A stretch of 64,000 bases of DNA, from positions 1-64,000 of the forward strand of contig JAWUWD010000038.1 of assembly GCA_034112085.1 (NCBI GenBank), written 5' to 3'. The notes under the pieces are model-generated. The model was given only the letters and a program-made list of their open reading frames with translations. It made no database searches and was not told the origin of the DNA. Both the position numbers and the translations under genes were made by a program. The DNA is from JAWUWD01 sp034112085 (GTDB lineage: Bacteria > Bacteroidota > Bacteroidia > Cytophagales > Cyclobacteriaceae). Shown here in pieces: positions 14,644 through 23,041 of this stretch. Within the stretch, counting starts at the first letter, position 1; every line of letters begins with the position of its first letter.

Positions 14644-15474
14644 TTAGAATATCAATAGGAAGGCTACAAAAAACGGAATAGAGAGTAAAAGTCCATCAAA
14701 TCTATCGAGAAACCCTCCATGTCCAGGGATACTTGCTCCTGAATCCTTCACCGCCATACTCCGTTTGAAAAGAGACTCGACCAAGTCTCCATAAGTACCG
14801 GCTACCACGATAAGAACTGCAGCAATCATCCACTGCCATAGTTCCAGGTCATGAAATATTTGAGATATACCATAAGCGATTGCCAAGGCCACGATCGTTC
14901 CGCCTATACTTCCCTCCCATGATTTTTTGGGAGAAATTCGTTCGAACAATTTTCTTCTTCCGAACAGAGTCCCTGCGAAATATGCACCAGAATCACTTGC
15001 CCAAAGGATTATAAGCATACCCAGGACAATCTCATAGCTATAATGTCCCATGCAGTATGTCGCTACATGCAATAATGAAAAGGGTACAGCAACGTAAATC
15101 ACCCCAAGGAACGTAATGGCAATATTTGTAAAGGGTTTTTTGTCAGTTTTCCTGTAGAGTTTTATTAGGAAGATCCCGAATGCTAACGGGAAAATAAGAA
15201 AGTAGTAGCGATAACTTATATCTCCCTTTTCCACCAAAAAGGTAATCGTGTATATCATCAGTCCTATAGCCGTTCCGTATGATTTCAAAGGAAGCATCCC
15301 ATCTAAACCTGTTAGTTTATAAAATTCGAGTTGAGTCAGCGTGCAGATAATCATGAATAATGCAAAGTAAGCCCACTCGCTATAAACCAAAGAAACACCG
15401 GTAATAGCGACTCCTATTAGTGCCATTATGACTCTTTGTGTGAGGTTATTGTACTTACTTAAAACTGATGTCAT
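14644..15474 (-). CDS. cdsA: Phosphatidate cytidylyltransferase
   Basis: A 276-residue integral membrane enzyme with about eight hydrophobic segments that makes CDP-diacylglycerol from phosphatidic acid and CTP. The C-terminal half carries ISPKKSWEGSIGG and the family signature in the segment GDLVESLFKR...KDSGASIPGHGGFLDRFD, with the metal-binding Asp residues. It starts inside the end of the DUF2007 gene (20-base overlap), so it is coupled to it. With psd downstream it supplies the phosphatidylethanolamine route. Confidence 0.95.
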   Translation of the reverse strand: MTSVLSKYNNLTQRVIMALIGVAITGVSLVYSEWAYFALFMIICTLTQLEFYKLTGLDGMLPLKSYGTAIGLMIYTITFLVEKGDISYRYYFLIFPLAFGIFLIKLYRKTDKKPFTNIAITFLGVIYVAVPFSLLHVATYCMGHYSYEIVLGMLIILWASDSGAYFAGTLFGRRKLFERISPKKSWEGSIGGTIVALAIAYGISQIFHDLELWQWMIAAVLIVVAGTYGDLVESLFKRSMAVKDSGASIPGHGGFLDRFDGLLLSIPFFVAFLLIF

Positions 15475-15661
15475 CCGATATTATTTTTATTGATTTGATT
15501 ACATTATCTGGTTCTACCTGCAGTTCGAACTGTCCAAAATTATTATAAGCAGAGTTCTTTTTGTTAACAATCACTGAATTTATTCCTTGATCGAATAATA
15601 CATCCTTAACTATATGTACACGATGCTCTAGTGCATCACTAAATATTTTTTGCCAGATCAT
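15455..15661 (-). CDS. DUF2007 family small protein
   Basis: A 68-residue soluble protein starting MIWQKIFSDALEHRVHIVKDVL. The strand-helix pattern with a central GINSVIVNKKNSAY and a final ELQV-P strand matches DUF2007 (putative signal-transducing, GlnB-like-fold protein). It overlaps the upstream CPBP gene by four bases and the downstream cdsA by 20, so all three are tightly coupled. The function is unknown; linkage to cdsA recurs in Bacteroidota. Confidence 0.8.
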   Translation of the reverse strand: MIWQKIFSDALEHRVHIVKDVLFDQGINSVIVNKKNSAYNNFGQFELQVEPDNVIKSIKIISDDISFK

Positions 15662-16608
15662 CTATTTCTTCTTAAGTGTTCAATACTAAATTTTCTAAAA
15701 ACGAACACCAAGAAAAAAGTGATTATTGTCGAAATAATAAAATATGATAGTGGAACACTTTCAGTCGAGTCAACGTCAAAATTAATAATCGATTGTTGAT
15801 TTAAATACATCATAAGGACTGTAAACCCATTATTGAAGGCGTGCGCTAGAATAGGTACAATAAGATTTCCAGACCAGTAATATAGATAACCAAAAAGTGC
15901 TCCTAATAGTAATCTAGGAACAAAACCGAAAAACTGCATGTGCATCGCACTAAATAAGAAGGCGGACAGCCAGATAGCAACATGAACGTTCTTAGTCGAT
16001 TTGTGTAAATAATTTTGTAGAAATCCACGAAAGACTAACTCTTCGCCAATACCTGGTATAATTGCGATCACTATGAACCCAAGAAAAAACATCGCAAAAG
16101 AATCGAAATGGGTAAGATAAACCGTCATTTCCATGGCGCGATCTTCAAATGCTCTGGCCGTTTGTTCAAATCCACTAAGGAATTCTGGAAGTGATAAATT
16201 AGAATTCCATTCTACAAATAATGAATTTACCCCCATAAAGGCCAACACAATCACAGGGGTGAGTAAAAGAAGTTTACTTGAAAATTTTATTTTAGTAAAA
16301 AAGACATTGATCGTTTGACGCTCATAGAATATCATAAAAAGTGCTGGAAAAATGACAAACCCTATGATAGAAGCGGTGCCTTGTAAAATAAACAATGGTA
16401 ACTTAAAAGAGTCATTGCCCATTGGATTGGACAAAATGGCTTCATAATAGCTACTCACATCCCCATCGTAGAAGGGCATCCCTAAGGGCATTCCGATAAG
16501 AGGTCCTATCACCATAAATCCGACAAACGAAACCAAAAGCAAACTAATTGATCCAACACTAGGAGAAAATTTTGAGGACCAAGTCAGCTTATTATCGAAT
16601 GTTGACAT
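15658..16608 (-). CDS. CPBP-family intramembrane glutamic protease
   Basis: A 316-residue protein with about eight membrane segments. The Abi/CPBP catalytic motifs are present: EELVFRG with Glu189-Glu190 and Arg194, His223 in FSAMHMQF, and His256 in PILAHAFNN. Homologues such as Rce1 cleave prenylated CAAX proteins; bacterial substrates are mostly unknown. The first gene of a coupled unit with DUF2007 and cdsA. A minus-strand TATATTTG box at 16634-16641 fits its promoter, 26 bases upstream of the ATG. Confidence 0.9.
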   Translation of the reverse strand: MSTFDNKLTWSSKFSPSVGSISLLLVSFVGFMVIGPLIGMPLGMPFYDGDVSSYYEAILSNPMGNDSFKLPLFILQGTASIIGFVIFPALFMIFYERQTINVFFTKIKFSSKLLLLTPVIVLAFMGVNSLFVEWNSNLSLPEFLSGFEQTARAFEDRAMEMTVYLTHFDSFAMFFLGFIVIAIIPGIGEELVFRGFLQNYLHKSTKNVHVAIWLSAFLFSAMHMQFFGFVPRLLLGALFGYLYYWSGNLIVPILAHAFNNGFTVLMMYLNQQSIINFDVDSTESVPLSYFIISTIITFFLVFVFRKFSIEHLRRNR

Positions 16609-16614
16609 AATTAA

Positions 16615-16641
16615 TTAAATTTGCAGTGAACGACAAATATA
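16615..16641. promoter_or_regulatory. Face-to-face promoter boxes between CPBP and dusB
   Basis: Plus strand: TAAATTTG at 16615-16622, reading toward dusB. Minus strand: TATATTTG at 16634-16641, reading toward CPBP. Both match TAnnTTTG and would initiate near 16628, so the promoters overlap. If so, the dusB GTG at 16626 lies at or before the start of its transcript. Confidence 0.45.
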
Positions 16642-17642
16642 CACTTTTGGTCAAAATAGGAGATATAGAATTAGGGGAATTTCCGTTGCTGCTCGCACCG
16701 ATGGAAGATGTGAGTGATCCTCCATTCAGAGCTGTTTGCAAGGAGAACGGAGCTGATTTAATGTACACAGAGTTTATTTCTGCAGATGGATTGATCCGTG
16801 ATGCTGTAAAAAGTGTTCAAAAACTCGACATATACGACTATGAACGGCCTATAGGTATTCAAATATTTGGAGACAAAATTGATCCAATGAGAGAAGCCGC
16901 TGCTATAGCAGAAGCTGCTAATCCAGAGATAGTAGATATAAATTATGGATGTCCTGTAAAGAAAGTAGCGGGTAAAGGAGCAGGAGCCGGGATTTTACTT
17001 GATCTGCCTAAGATGCAAAAGATGACTGATGAGATAGTAAAGCAAGTCTCACTGCCCGTCACTGTAAAAACAAGGTTAGGATGGGATGATAAAACGATCC
17101 AAATCATAGAAGTTGCGAAGAGACTTCAGGATGTTGGGGTACAGGCACTATCGATACATGGTAGAACCAGAGCTCAAATGTATAAGGGAGAAGCTGACTG
17201 GACCATGATATCAGAAGTCAAAAATCATCCAGACATCCACATTCCTATCTTTGGAAATGGAGATATAGATAGTCCACAAAAGGCTCTAGAATACAAAAAC
17301 AGATATGGTGTAGATGGTATTATGATTGGTCGGGCTTCAATTGGATATCCATGGATTTTCAATGAAATCAAACACTTTATGGCCACTGGTGAAACATTGC
17401 CTCCACCATCTTTAGAAGATCGTATTTCAGTAGCTAAAAAGCACCTAAAATTCTCTGTGGAATGGAAAGGTGAGCGACAGGGAATATTTGAAATGCGCAG
17501 GCACTACACAAACTACTTCAAGGGAATTCCAAACTTCAAACCATTTAGATCAAGGTTGGTAGAAACACCGACATATGAAGAAGTCCTTGAAATTCTTGAT
17601 GAAATTGGATATGCTTTTGAGGGAGCGTTTATGCCGGCTTAA
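16626..17642 (+). CDS. dusB: tRNA-dihydrouridine synthase B
   Basis: A 338-residue flavoenzyme that reduces uridine to dihydrouridine in the tRNA D-loop. TIM-barrel motifs are APMEDVSDPPFR (FMN-binding first strand), NYGCPVKKVAGKGAGAGIL with the catalytic Cys, VKTRLGW, IHGRTRAQMYKG and GNGDI...DGIMIGRASIG. Length is usual. The start is uncertain: GTG 16626 is the longest form, but a TAAATTTG promoter box ends four bases before it, and TTG 16647 would give MVKIGDIEL, the usual family N-terminus. Confidence 0.93.
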   Translation: MNDKYTLLVKIGDIELGEFPLLLAPMEDVSDPPFRAVCKENGADLMYTEFISADGLIRDAVKSVQKLDIYDYERPIGIQIFGDKIDPMREAAAIAEAANPEIVDINYGCPVKKVAGKGAGAGILLDLPKMQKMTDEIVKQVSLPVTVKTRLGWDDKTIQIIEVAKRLQDVGVQALSIHGRTRAQMYKGEADWTMISEVKNHPDIHIPIFGNGDIDSPQKALEYKNRYGVDGIMIGRASIGYPWIFNEIKHFMATGETLPPPSLEDRISVAKKHLKFSVEWKGERQGIFEMRRHYTNYFKGIPNFKPFRSRLVETPTYEEVLEILDEIGYAFEGAFMPA

Positions 17643-17694
17643 TCCAGCGGTTATAAATGCAGTAGTCCAGACACAATAGTCATCTCAAATAGTT

Positions 17695-17702
17695 TAGATT
17701 TG
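17695..17702 (+). promoter_or_regulatory. Promoter -7 box of the EamA transporter
   Basis: TAGATTTG matches TAnnTTTG, 23 bases before the ATG at 17725. Initiation is expected near 17708. No TTTG stands at the ideal upstream distance. Confidence 0.45.
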
Positions 17703-17724
17703 CCACCTGAAATCATCAATTCTT

Positions 17725-18609
17725 ATGGCAAATAATAACAAACTCATTTCTTGGTTAATACTCGTTATCCTTGCCTTAATATGGGGTAGTTCATTCATAC
17801 TTATCAAACGTGGACTATTAGTTTTCGCGCCTGGTGAAGTAGGTGCTATTCGCGTGATATCTGCGGGGCTTTTCCTTGCTCCATTCGCTATTCGTAAGTT
17901 GGGATCTCTTCAGAAAAAGTATTTTTTAATGCTTTTTTTTGTAGGCATGGTTGGCAGTTTTATTCCTGCATTTCTCTTCGCCAAAGCGCAAACCGGAATC
18001 GATAGTTCTATTGCAGGAGCACTTAATGCTATTACTCCTTTTTTCGTCCTACTTATCGGAGTTTTGGTCTACAAGCAATCCATGTCAAGAAATGTAGTGG
18101 TTGGAATTTTGATTGGACTAGTGGGAACAATCATGCTAATTATGGCGGGATCGGACGGTGGCTTTGCATCTCTCAATTTCTACGCACTTTATATTGTGGG
18201 AGCAACTCTTTGTTATGGAATTAATGTAAACTTAATCAAGTATCGAATAGCAGATTTGAGCGCTCTTACCATTACTTCTGTGGCGATGTTATTGACTTTG
18301 CCAATGACGGTGGTTTATCTATTGACAATGACTGACTTCGTTAGTAAAGTTTCAAATCACGAGCTGGCCTACTCATCACTTGGTTACTTAACTCTTCTTG
18401 GTGTATTAGGAACTGCTATAGCCTTAGTCCTTTTTAATTATCTCATAAAAATCACCTCTCCCGTGTTTTCCAGTTCGGTAACCTACCTGGTACCTATAGT
18501 CGCGGTCATTTGGGGATTAGTCGATGGTGAAGTTTTACTACCAGGTCACTACATTGGTATGATAGCGATCGTAGGTGGAGTATATTTAGTGAATAAAAAG
18601 AAGAAATAA
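17725..18609 (+). CDS. EamA/DMT-family transporter
   Basis: A 294-residue membrane protein with ten predicted helices in two EamA halves. The first half starts LILVILALIWGSSFILIKRG, the typical DMT opening, and the second half has VGATLCYGINVNLIKYR. The charged tail KKKK is cytoplasmic. Members export amino acids, nucleosides or other metabolites; the substrate cannot be inferred here. It is a single gene with its own promoter box, and no regulator is adjacent. Confidence 0.88.
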   Translation: MANNNKLISWLILVILALIWGSSFILIKRGLLVFAPGEVGAIRVISAGLFLAPFAIRKLGSLQKKYFLMLFFVGMVGSFIPAFLFAKAQTGIDSSIAGALNAITPFFVLLIGVLVYKQSMSRNVVVGILIGLVGTIMLIMAGSDGGFASLNFYALYIVGATLCYGINVNLIKYRIADLSALTITSVAMLLTLPMTVVYLLTMTDFVSKVSNHELAYSSLGYLTLLGVLGTAIALVLFNYLIKITSPVFSSSVTYLVPIVAVIWGLVDGEVLLPGHYIGMIAIVGGVYLVNKKKK

Positions 18610-18835
18610 TTTCATCCCCATATCCTCTGATTTATAAACTCAGTTAGTCACTATGACTGAAATCTAATACAGGCATGATGAGTTATAGAAATATTTGAAT
18701 TACGAACACGCAATATCCTTATGTCGAAGAATTGTCAACTTCGAGTAAAGTACTTCCAATGATTATTAGAATCCATTGCAGTTCAAGAATTACTATATCT
18801 ACAAGAAAAGACAGATGATATCGAAAGCTAATCAA

Positions 18836-19222
18836 CTACTCTATCACAGCAGAAACCTCTATCTCTACTAAGTAATCAGGATCTATGAGATTACTGACCT
18901 CTATCATGCTAGTTGCTGGTTTGATCATACCAAAGACTTCTCCATGAGCCTTCCCTATCATTTCCCATTGTGAGATATCTGTCACATACATTCTGGTACG
19001 GACAACATGTTCTAGAGAAGCTCCTGCTTTGGCAAGCACTTTTTCGATAATCTCCAGTACACATTGTGTTTGTAAGTAGCCATCATCTTTACCGACTATT
19101 TCCCCTTCTCTGACAGCAACAGTTCCAGATACTTCGATCGTATTCCCTATTTTTACAGCTCTAGAATATCCAACGATATCTTCCCAAGGAGCTCCAGATG
19201 AAATATTTTGTCTTATGGTCAT
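18836..19222 (-). CDS. RidA (YjgF/YER057c/UK114) family protein
   Basis: A 128-residue soluble protein from the ATG at 19220-19222. RidA enzymes hydrolyse reactive enamine/imine intermediates from PLP enzymes. Visible motifs: WEDIVGYSRAVKIGNTIEVSGT, RTRMYVTDISQW with the conserved Arg, and the final YLVEIEVSAVIE with the ligand-binding Glu. The longer frame from 19312 adds a basic tail not seen in the family, and it overlaps the divergent LOG gene, so it is rejected. The conserved RTRMYV marks it as a subfamily member like those linked to a carbon-nitrogen metabolism role. Confidence 0.88.
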   Translation of the reverse strand: MTIRQNISSGAPWEDIVGYSRAVKIGNTIEVSGTVAVREGEIVGKDDGYLQTQCVLEIIEKVLAKAGASLEHVVRTRMYVTDISQWEMIGKAHGEVFGMIKPATSMIEVSNLIDPDYLVEIEVSAVIE

Positions 19223-19281
19223 GATATTGGCTTTTTGTTTACATTTATGAGCGAGTATAATTTGGTAAAAAAAATTCGAAT

Positions 19282-19863
19282 ATGAAGAACGTTTGTGTGT
19301 TTTGTGGGTCAAGTAGTGGTGATAATTCTATCTATTCTGAAAAAGCAAAAATTTTAGGAGAGACCATCGCTGCGCAAGATAAACGATTGGTTTATGGAGG
19401 TGGTAATGTTGGCCTTATGGGAATCATAGCAGATCAGGTAATGGCTAATGGTGGAGAAGTTACCGGTATTATCCCGAATTTTCTTTTTGACTGGGAAGTT
19501 GGGCATGAGGGATTGACAGAGCTAATTAAGGTAGAATCTATGCATGAACGAAAGCTAAAGATGTCAGAATTAGCAGATGGATTCATCGCAATGCCTGGAG
19601 GGTTTGGTACGCTAGAGGAACTGGGAGAAATACTTACCTGGGTACAATTATCAATCATACAGAAGCCAATTGGTATTCTAAATGTTAATGGGTTTTATGA
19701 TCACTTGATTGCACAGCTAGATCATATGGTGAAGGAGAAGTTTCTAAAAGAAGAAAATCGAAAAATGGTATTGGTTAGTGAAGACCCTAGTGAACTTCTA
19801 TCGATGATGGAGTCTTACAGATTTGAAAAGACTACCAAGTGGGTGTCTCCCGACAAATCTTAA
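19282..19863 (+). CDS. LOG-family Rossmann protein (TIGR00730 type)
   Basis: A 193-residue protein, a nucleoside-5'-monophosphate phosphoribohydrolase of the LOG family, which releases free base from nucleotides (cytokinin activation in plants). It starts KNVCVFCGSSSG and has YGGGNVGLMG and the family signature MPGGFGTLEELGEILTW (about residues 103-119), with ESMHERK just before. Size is normal for the family. Its role in this bacterium is unknown; purine salvage is an inference. It converges on the NadR-like gene with a four-base overlap of ends. Confidence 0.92.
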   Translation: MKNVCVFCGSSSGDNSIYSEKAKILGETIAAQDKRLVYGGGNVGLMGIIADQVMANGGEVTGIIPNFLFDWEVGHEGLTELIKVESMHERKLKMSELADGFIAMPGGFGTLEELGEILTWVQLSIIQKPIGILNVNGFYDHLIAQLDHMVKEKFLKEENRKMVLVSEDPSELLSMMESYRFEKTTKWVSPDKS

Positions 19864-20411
19864 GAATCTCTGAGCAATCTATCTATCGCACTTACGGCCA
19901 TCAACTTTCGAAAGTAGAACTCTTCTCCCGTCAATTCAACATAGGGAACACCTGACTTTTTAATCTCTTCCCTATAGATATCATAGAAAAACTCTCTCAT
20001 CTGAGGGTGCTCACGCTGTGGATCTTCCTTCCAAGGAATATCTGGATTTGCTAATATGTATAAATCGTATTTTCTAGTTTTTACTTGCTCAATTATCTCC
20101 TCATAACACGCCCCAAATTTATGTTCACTCCATACTTTAATAACTAATAAGTTCGTGTCGCAGATCAATACATTCTTGGCATGCTTTTCTTCTCGATCCT
20201 CGGCCAATATTTGCCCTTTGGCAATATCTCTCAGGTCTCGTTCTATATAGGGACGCTCAAGTCGTTCGATAAATTCGCGCGCATATTCTGGCACCCATGA
20301 GGTATTATAGTATTTCGCTAGCAATGACGCTAACGTGCTTTTTCCAGTAGACTCTGGGCCTATGATGACTACTTTTTTCACGCGGTTTGTGCGTTCATTG
20401 ATTTCTTCCAT
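19860..20411 (-). CDS. NadR-like nicotinamide riboside kinase (kinase domain only)
   Basis: A 183-residue P-loop ATPase. The Walker A is GPESTGKSTLA (about 18-28), followed by WVPEYAREFIE and ICDTNLL, the motifs of the ribosylnicotinamide-kinase half of NadR. The HTH and NMN-adenylyltransferase domains of enterobacterial NadR are absent. Its start lies inside the end of pnuC (34-base overlap), so the two are coupled: PnuC brings nicotinamide riboside in and this kinase traps it as NMN. A separate NMN adenylyltransferase must be elsewhere. Confidence 0.88.
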   Translation of the reverse strand: MEEINERTNRVKKVVIIGPESTGKSTLASLLAKYYNTSWVPEYAREFIERLERPYIERDLRDIAKGQILAEDREEKHAKNVLICDTNLLVIKVWSEHKFGACYEEIIEQVKTRKYDLYILANPDIPWKEDPQREHPQMREFFYDIYREEIKKSGVPYVELTGEEFYFRKLMAVSAIDRLLRDS

Positions 20412-21010
20412 GCAAGATATCCGGCTACTGCCATTCCTATATATATCAAATATAAGAAGGAGTAAAAATAGATGCCTTTATACAGGTAAATAATTGAAGC
20501 AAGAATATCTACGATCAACCAGTAATACCAATTGTCAATGCGTTTTCTTGCAGTAAGCCACATCCCTGTCACACTTAGAATCGAAGTCGTTGCATCCCAA
20601 TAAGGAAGCGAAGAAGGAGAGATTCCTTGAAATATGTAATTGATGTTTTCTAGGAAGAATCCAAAAATAAAAACCCCCACCAGCGTGATAATTACCAAAA
20701 TGATCGAGGAGTTTAACCCAGTTCTTGTAATCTGTACCTGCTCCTGTTTTCCTTGACTTCCTCTGACCCAATAGTACCAGCCATATATATTGAGAACTAG
20801 AAAAAAGAAGTGTAGAATAAAATCACCATACAGCTGAATTTCCCAAAACACAAAGAATGAGATGATCACGTATGCTATCCCAAAAACAAATGTAAGAACA
20901 CTTTCTTTAATCAAGTAATAGACACAAAGAAGCCCTAAGATAAGGCCCATCAACTCGGTAATAGGAATTACTTTGGCGTACTCAATGATTGAGGCTAGAA
21001 TTTCCTGCAT
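20378..21010 (-). CDS. pnuC: Nicotinamide riboside transporter PnuC
   Basis: A 210-residue inner-membrane protein of about seven helices, of the SWEET-like PnuC fold. The conserved features are LNIYGWYYW near residues 73-81 and the later segment TARKRIDNWYYWLIVDI, matching the PnuC patterns for ligand binding. It facilitates uptake of nicotinamide riboside, driven by phosphorylation inside. The coupled downstream kinase supports this substrate over thiamine (PnuT), for which a thiamine kinase would be expected. The YfiT gene lies four bases upstream on the same strand. Confidence 0.9.
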   Translation of the reverse strand: MQEILASIIEYAKVIPITELMGLILGLLCVYYLIKESVLTFVFGIAYVIISFFVFWEIQLYGDFILHFFFLVLNIYGWYYWVRGSQGKQEQVQITRTGLNSSIILVIITLVGVFIFGFFLENINYIFQGISPSSLPYWDATTSILSVTGMWLTARKRIDNWYYWLIVDILASIIYLYKGIYFYSFLYLIYIGMAVAGYLAWKKSMNAQTA

Positions 21011-21014
21011 TAAG

Positions 21015-21548
21015 CTATTGATTTACAATCGATTTGATATGTGCTAGGTGATGCTCTCCATGCCAAGCATACATGCCTATGTTCCGATCAAGTGGCATCT
21101 TTTCCCCTGAATCGGGATGTACGAATGTTCTTTTCAATTGCTCTTCTGAGAGCCCCTTAAGCATCAGTGATAGTTTACCATGAACAGCTGACAGGAAATC
21201 TAAAGAAATCTGAATAGGCTGATCTTTAGAGTCATATAATTCTGCCCAGCGGTCTTCATGATAAGCTTTGATAGTTGGATTGTCTTCAGTAAGTGCCCAT
21301 TTGAAACGAATATAGCTATTTATATGACTGTCCGGAATATGATGAATCACTTGACGAATGGTCCAGCCATCAGGTCGATATGGCGTATTGAGCTGATCTT
21401 CAGTAATTTCTTCGACCAACCTTTTCAGTCTTATCGGCAATGACGTGATTTGTTCTATCCAAAAATCGATTTGCTCACGCGATATACTTTCAGGAGCATC
21501 GTATTGGCCAATAGGATACTTGAGATTATAAAGTGGATCTACGCTCAT
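21015..21548 (-). CDS. YfiT/BstA-type DinB metal-dependent thiol S-transferase
   Basis: A 177-residue DinB-fold protein. It starts DPLYNLKYPIGQY, the typical YfiT opening, and has the metal-binding histidines in QVIHHIPDSH (helix 2) and WHGEHHLAH (near the C-terminus). Homologues use bacillithiol or another thiol as co-substrate and detoxify electrophiles. It lies between pnuC and rlpA on the same strand with gaps of only two to four bases, so it is likely co-transcribed, though the functions are unrelated. Confidence 0.88.
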   Translation of the reverse strand: MSVDPLYNLKYPIGQYDAPESISREQIDFWIEQITSLPIRLKRLVEEITEDQLNTPYRPDGWTIRQVIHHIPDSHINSYIRFKWALTEDNPTIKAYHEDRWAELYDSKDQPIQISLDFLSAVHGKLSLMLKGLSEEQLKRTFVHPDSGEKMPLDRNIGMYAWHGEHHLAHIKSIVNQ

Positions 21549-21550
21549 TG

Positions 21551-22246
21551 CTATAATTTGGAATAAGCCACAACAAAAGCATCTGGATAACGCTTCCTTA
21601 ACTTGGACTTAAAATGACCTGCTTTTTCTCTTGAAGAAAATTGACCGACTATGATGTTGTAAACTTTTGTGTCGTTCACCAATTTTACTTGAACCGTTAC
21701 CTGCTTATGATAGGATGATTTGAGGTTCTGAGTAAGTCTTACCAAGTTGACCATTTCTCTAAAACTTCCGATTTGCACACCATGGCCTTTCGGGTTTAAA
21801 CGATCGACCCGCATTGAGTAAAATTCTTTTTCAGTGACTTCGTTGTGATGACCCGGCCTTACCTGTCCTCCACCTTTTCCATCCCCGTGATCTATAACCT
21901 CTACTTTGACCTCTGTCACCCCTGAATGGATAAAGTCTAGCTTTTCAGCTGCAGACTTAGATAAATCAATGATTCTACCTGCTACAAATGGTCCGCGATC
22001 ATTAATCTCAACTTCAATTGTTTTATTATTAGAAAGATTGGTGACTTTGACTCTTGTCCCAAAAGGAAGGAGCTTATGAGCTGCAGTAAGTTTGCCATGT
22101 TTATACTTAACACCACTTGCCGTAAGCCTACCTTCAAACTTGTCGGCATAGTATGAGGCTTTCCCTGATTGCACTTGTGCCATTAGAAATGAACTGGCAA
22201 GAACAAAAGTCAACATCAACAATTTCCTTATTATCATAGTCATCAA
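21551..22246 (-). CDS. rlpA: RlpA-like septal-ring protein with SPOR-like domain
   Basis: A 231-residue exported protein. A signal peptide covers about 1-24 (ends LMAQ). The double-psi beta-barrel domain (about 27-115) has GKASYYADKFEGRLTASG, FGTRVKVTNL and INDRGPF with the catalytic-type Asp. A C-terminal domain (about 155-231) has the betaalphabeta pattern of SPOR and would bind denuded peptidoglycan. RlpA proteins cleave glycan strands lacking stem peptides in some species; activity here is inferred. It is not lipidated: no lipobox Cys is visible. Confidence 0.88.
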   Translation of the reverse strand: MMTMIIRKLLMLTFVLASSFLMAQVQSGKASYYADKFEGRLTASGVKYKHGKLTAAHKLLPFGTRVKVTNLSNNKTIEVEINDRGPFVAGRIIDLSKSAAEKLDFIHSGVTEVKVEVIDHGDGKGGGQVRPGHHNEVTEKEFYSMRVDRLNPKGHGVQIGSFREMVNLVRLTQNLKSSYHKQVTVQVKLVNDTKVYNIIVGQFSSREKAGHFKSKLRKRYPDAFVVAYSKL

Positions 22247-22284
22247 GTTTTATTGTTAGAAGATAGGCGTAACTCTTTAAGAGA

Positions 22285-22893
22285 TTATGGCTTTTTTGAT
22301 AGTTCAGCCAACTTATTCCATTCTGTTTGCAGCTCTCTTTTCAACTTCATTTGGATCTCTAATGCAGACTTTTTATGAGTTTCAAATTCTGCTGTCAGCG
22401 AGGAAAGTTCTTTTTGTGAAGCCACTGTTTTACTATTATCACTTTTCATCTTAACGATTACAATCCCAATCACCAACAGTAAAACCAATGGAATAATGAC
22501 ACTGACTATGGCATAAGTTGATTTATTAAAGTCTCCACTTAATACAGAAATATTTGATTTCTCTTCTTCTCCTGAAGCTAATTCTTTGTCTTTATTCGCT
22601 ACTATCAGATTCAAATCTTCAATTTGACGCTGTTTGATTTTAATAGTGCTTAGACCGGACTTTCTAGATTCTTCACTTAGAGCTACAGAATCTGAAACAA
22701 CCTTCCAAAACTCATTAAGAGTTGTCTTTTTAATAACCTTATATTCATTGAACGTCTCAGAATTCTCAACTAAGGAATTGAATCTTTGGTCAAGAGATTG
22801 GTCAACGACTTCTGTGCTATTCTCCTGTGCAAAGGAAATCTGAAAGATCGAAAGACAAATAACTAGGGCAGTGGTGATCTGTTTATAACGCAT
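22285..22893 (-). CDS. Unrecognised exported membrane protein with coiled coil
   Basis: A 202-residue protein with a signal peptide (about 1-22, ends SFAQ), a Glu-rich region (23-125) with coiled-coil propensity, one membrane segment (about 127-150, IVSVIIPLVLLLVIGIVIVKM), and a basic coiled-coil tail (160-202). The layout fits a periplasmic sensor arm with a cytoplasmic coil. I do not recognise a named domain. It lies 38 bases upstream of rlpA on the same strand, so it may be a partner at the septum, but that is only context. Confidence 0.6.
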   Translation of the reverse strand: MRYKQITTALVICLSIFQISFAQENSTEVVDQSLDQRFNSLVENSETFNEYKVIKKTTLNEFWKVVSDSVALSEESRKSGLSTIKIKQRQIEDLNLIVANKDKELASGEEEKSNISVLSGDFNKSTYAIVSVIIPLVLLLVIGIVIVKMKSDNSKTVASQKELSSLTAEFETHKKSALEIQMKLKRELQTEWNKLAELSKKP

Positions 22894-23041
22894 TGTGAGT
22901 TAGGGATTAATATACCTGACAAAGGTCTAAAAGTGATGTCTATAATCAAAGCCGGAAATGCCTAAATGCCATATTTTTATGATGGAAAAATCTCAGCGCA
23001 GGTGAATGACTCTAAAAAGCCCGTTGGCAACAATGTCAACA

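Noticed and set aside
18836..19312. A RidA start at 19312
   Set aside because: The extra 30 residues are basic and unlike the family, and the start overlaps the divergent LOG gene.
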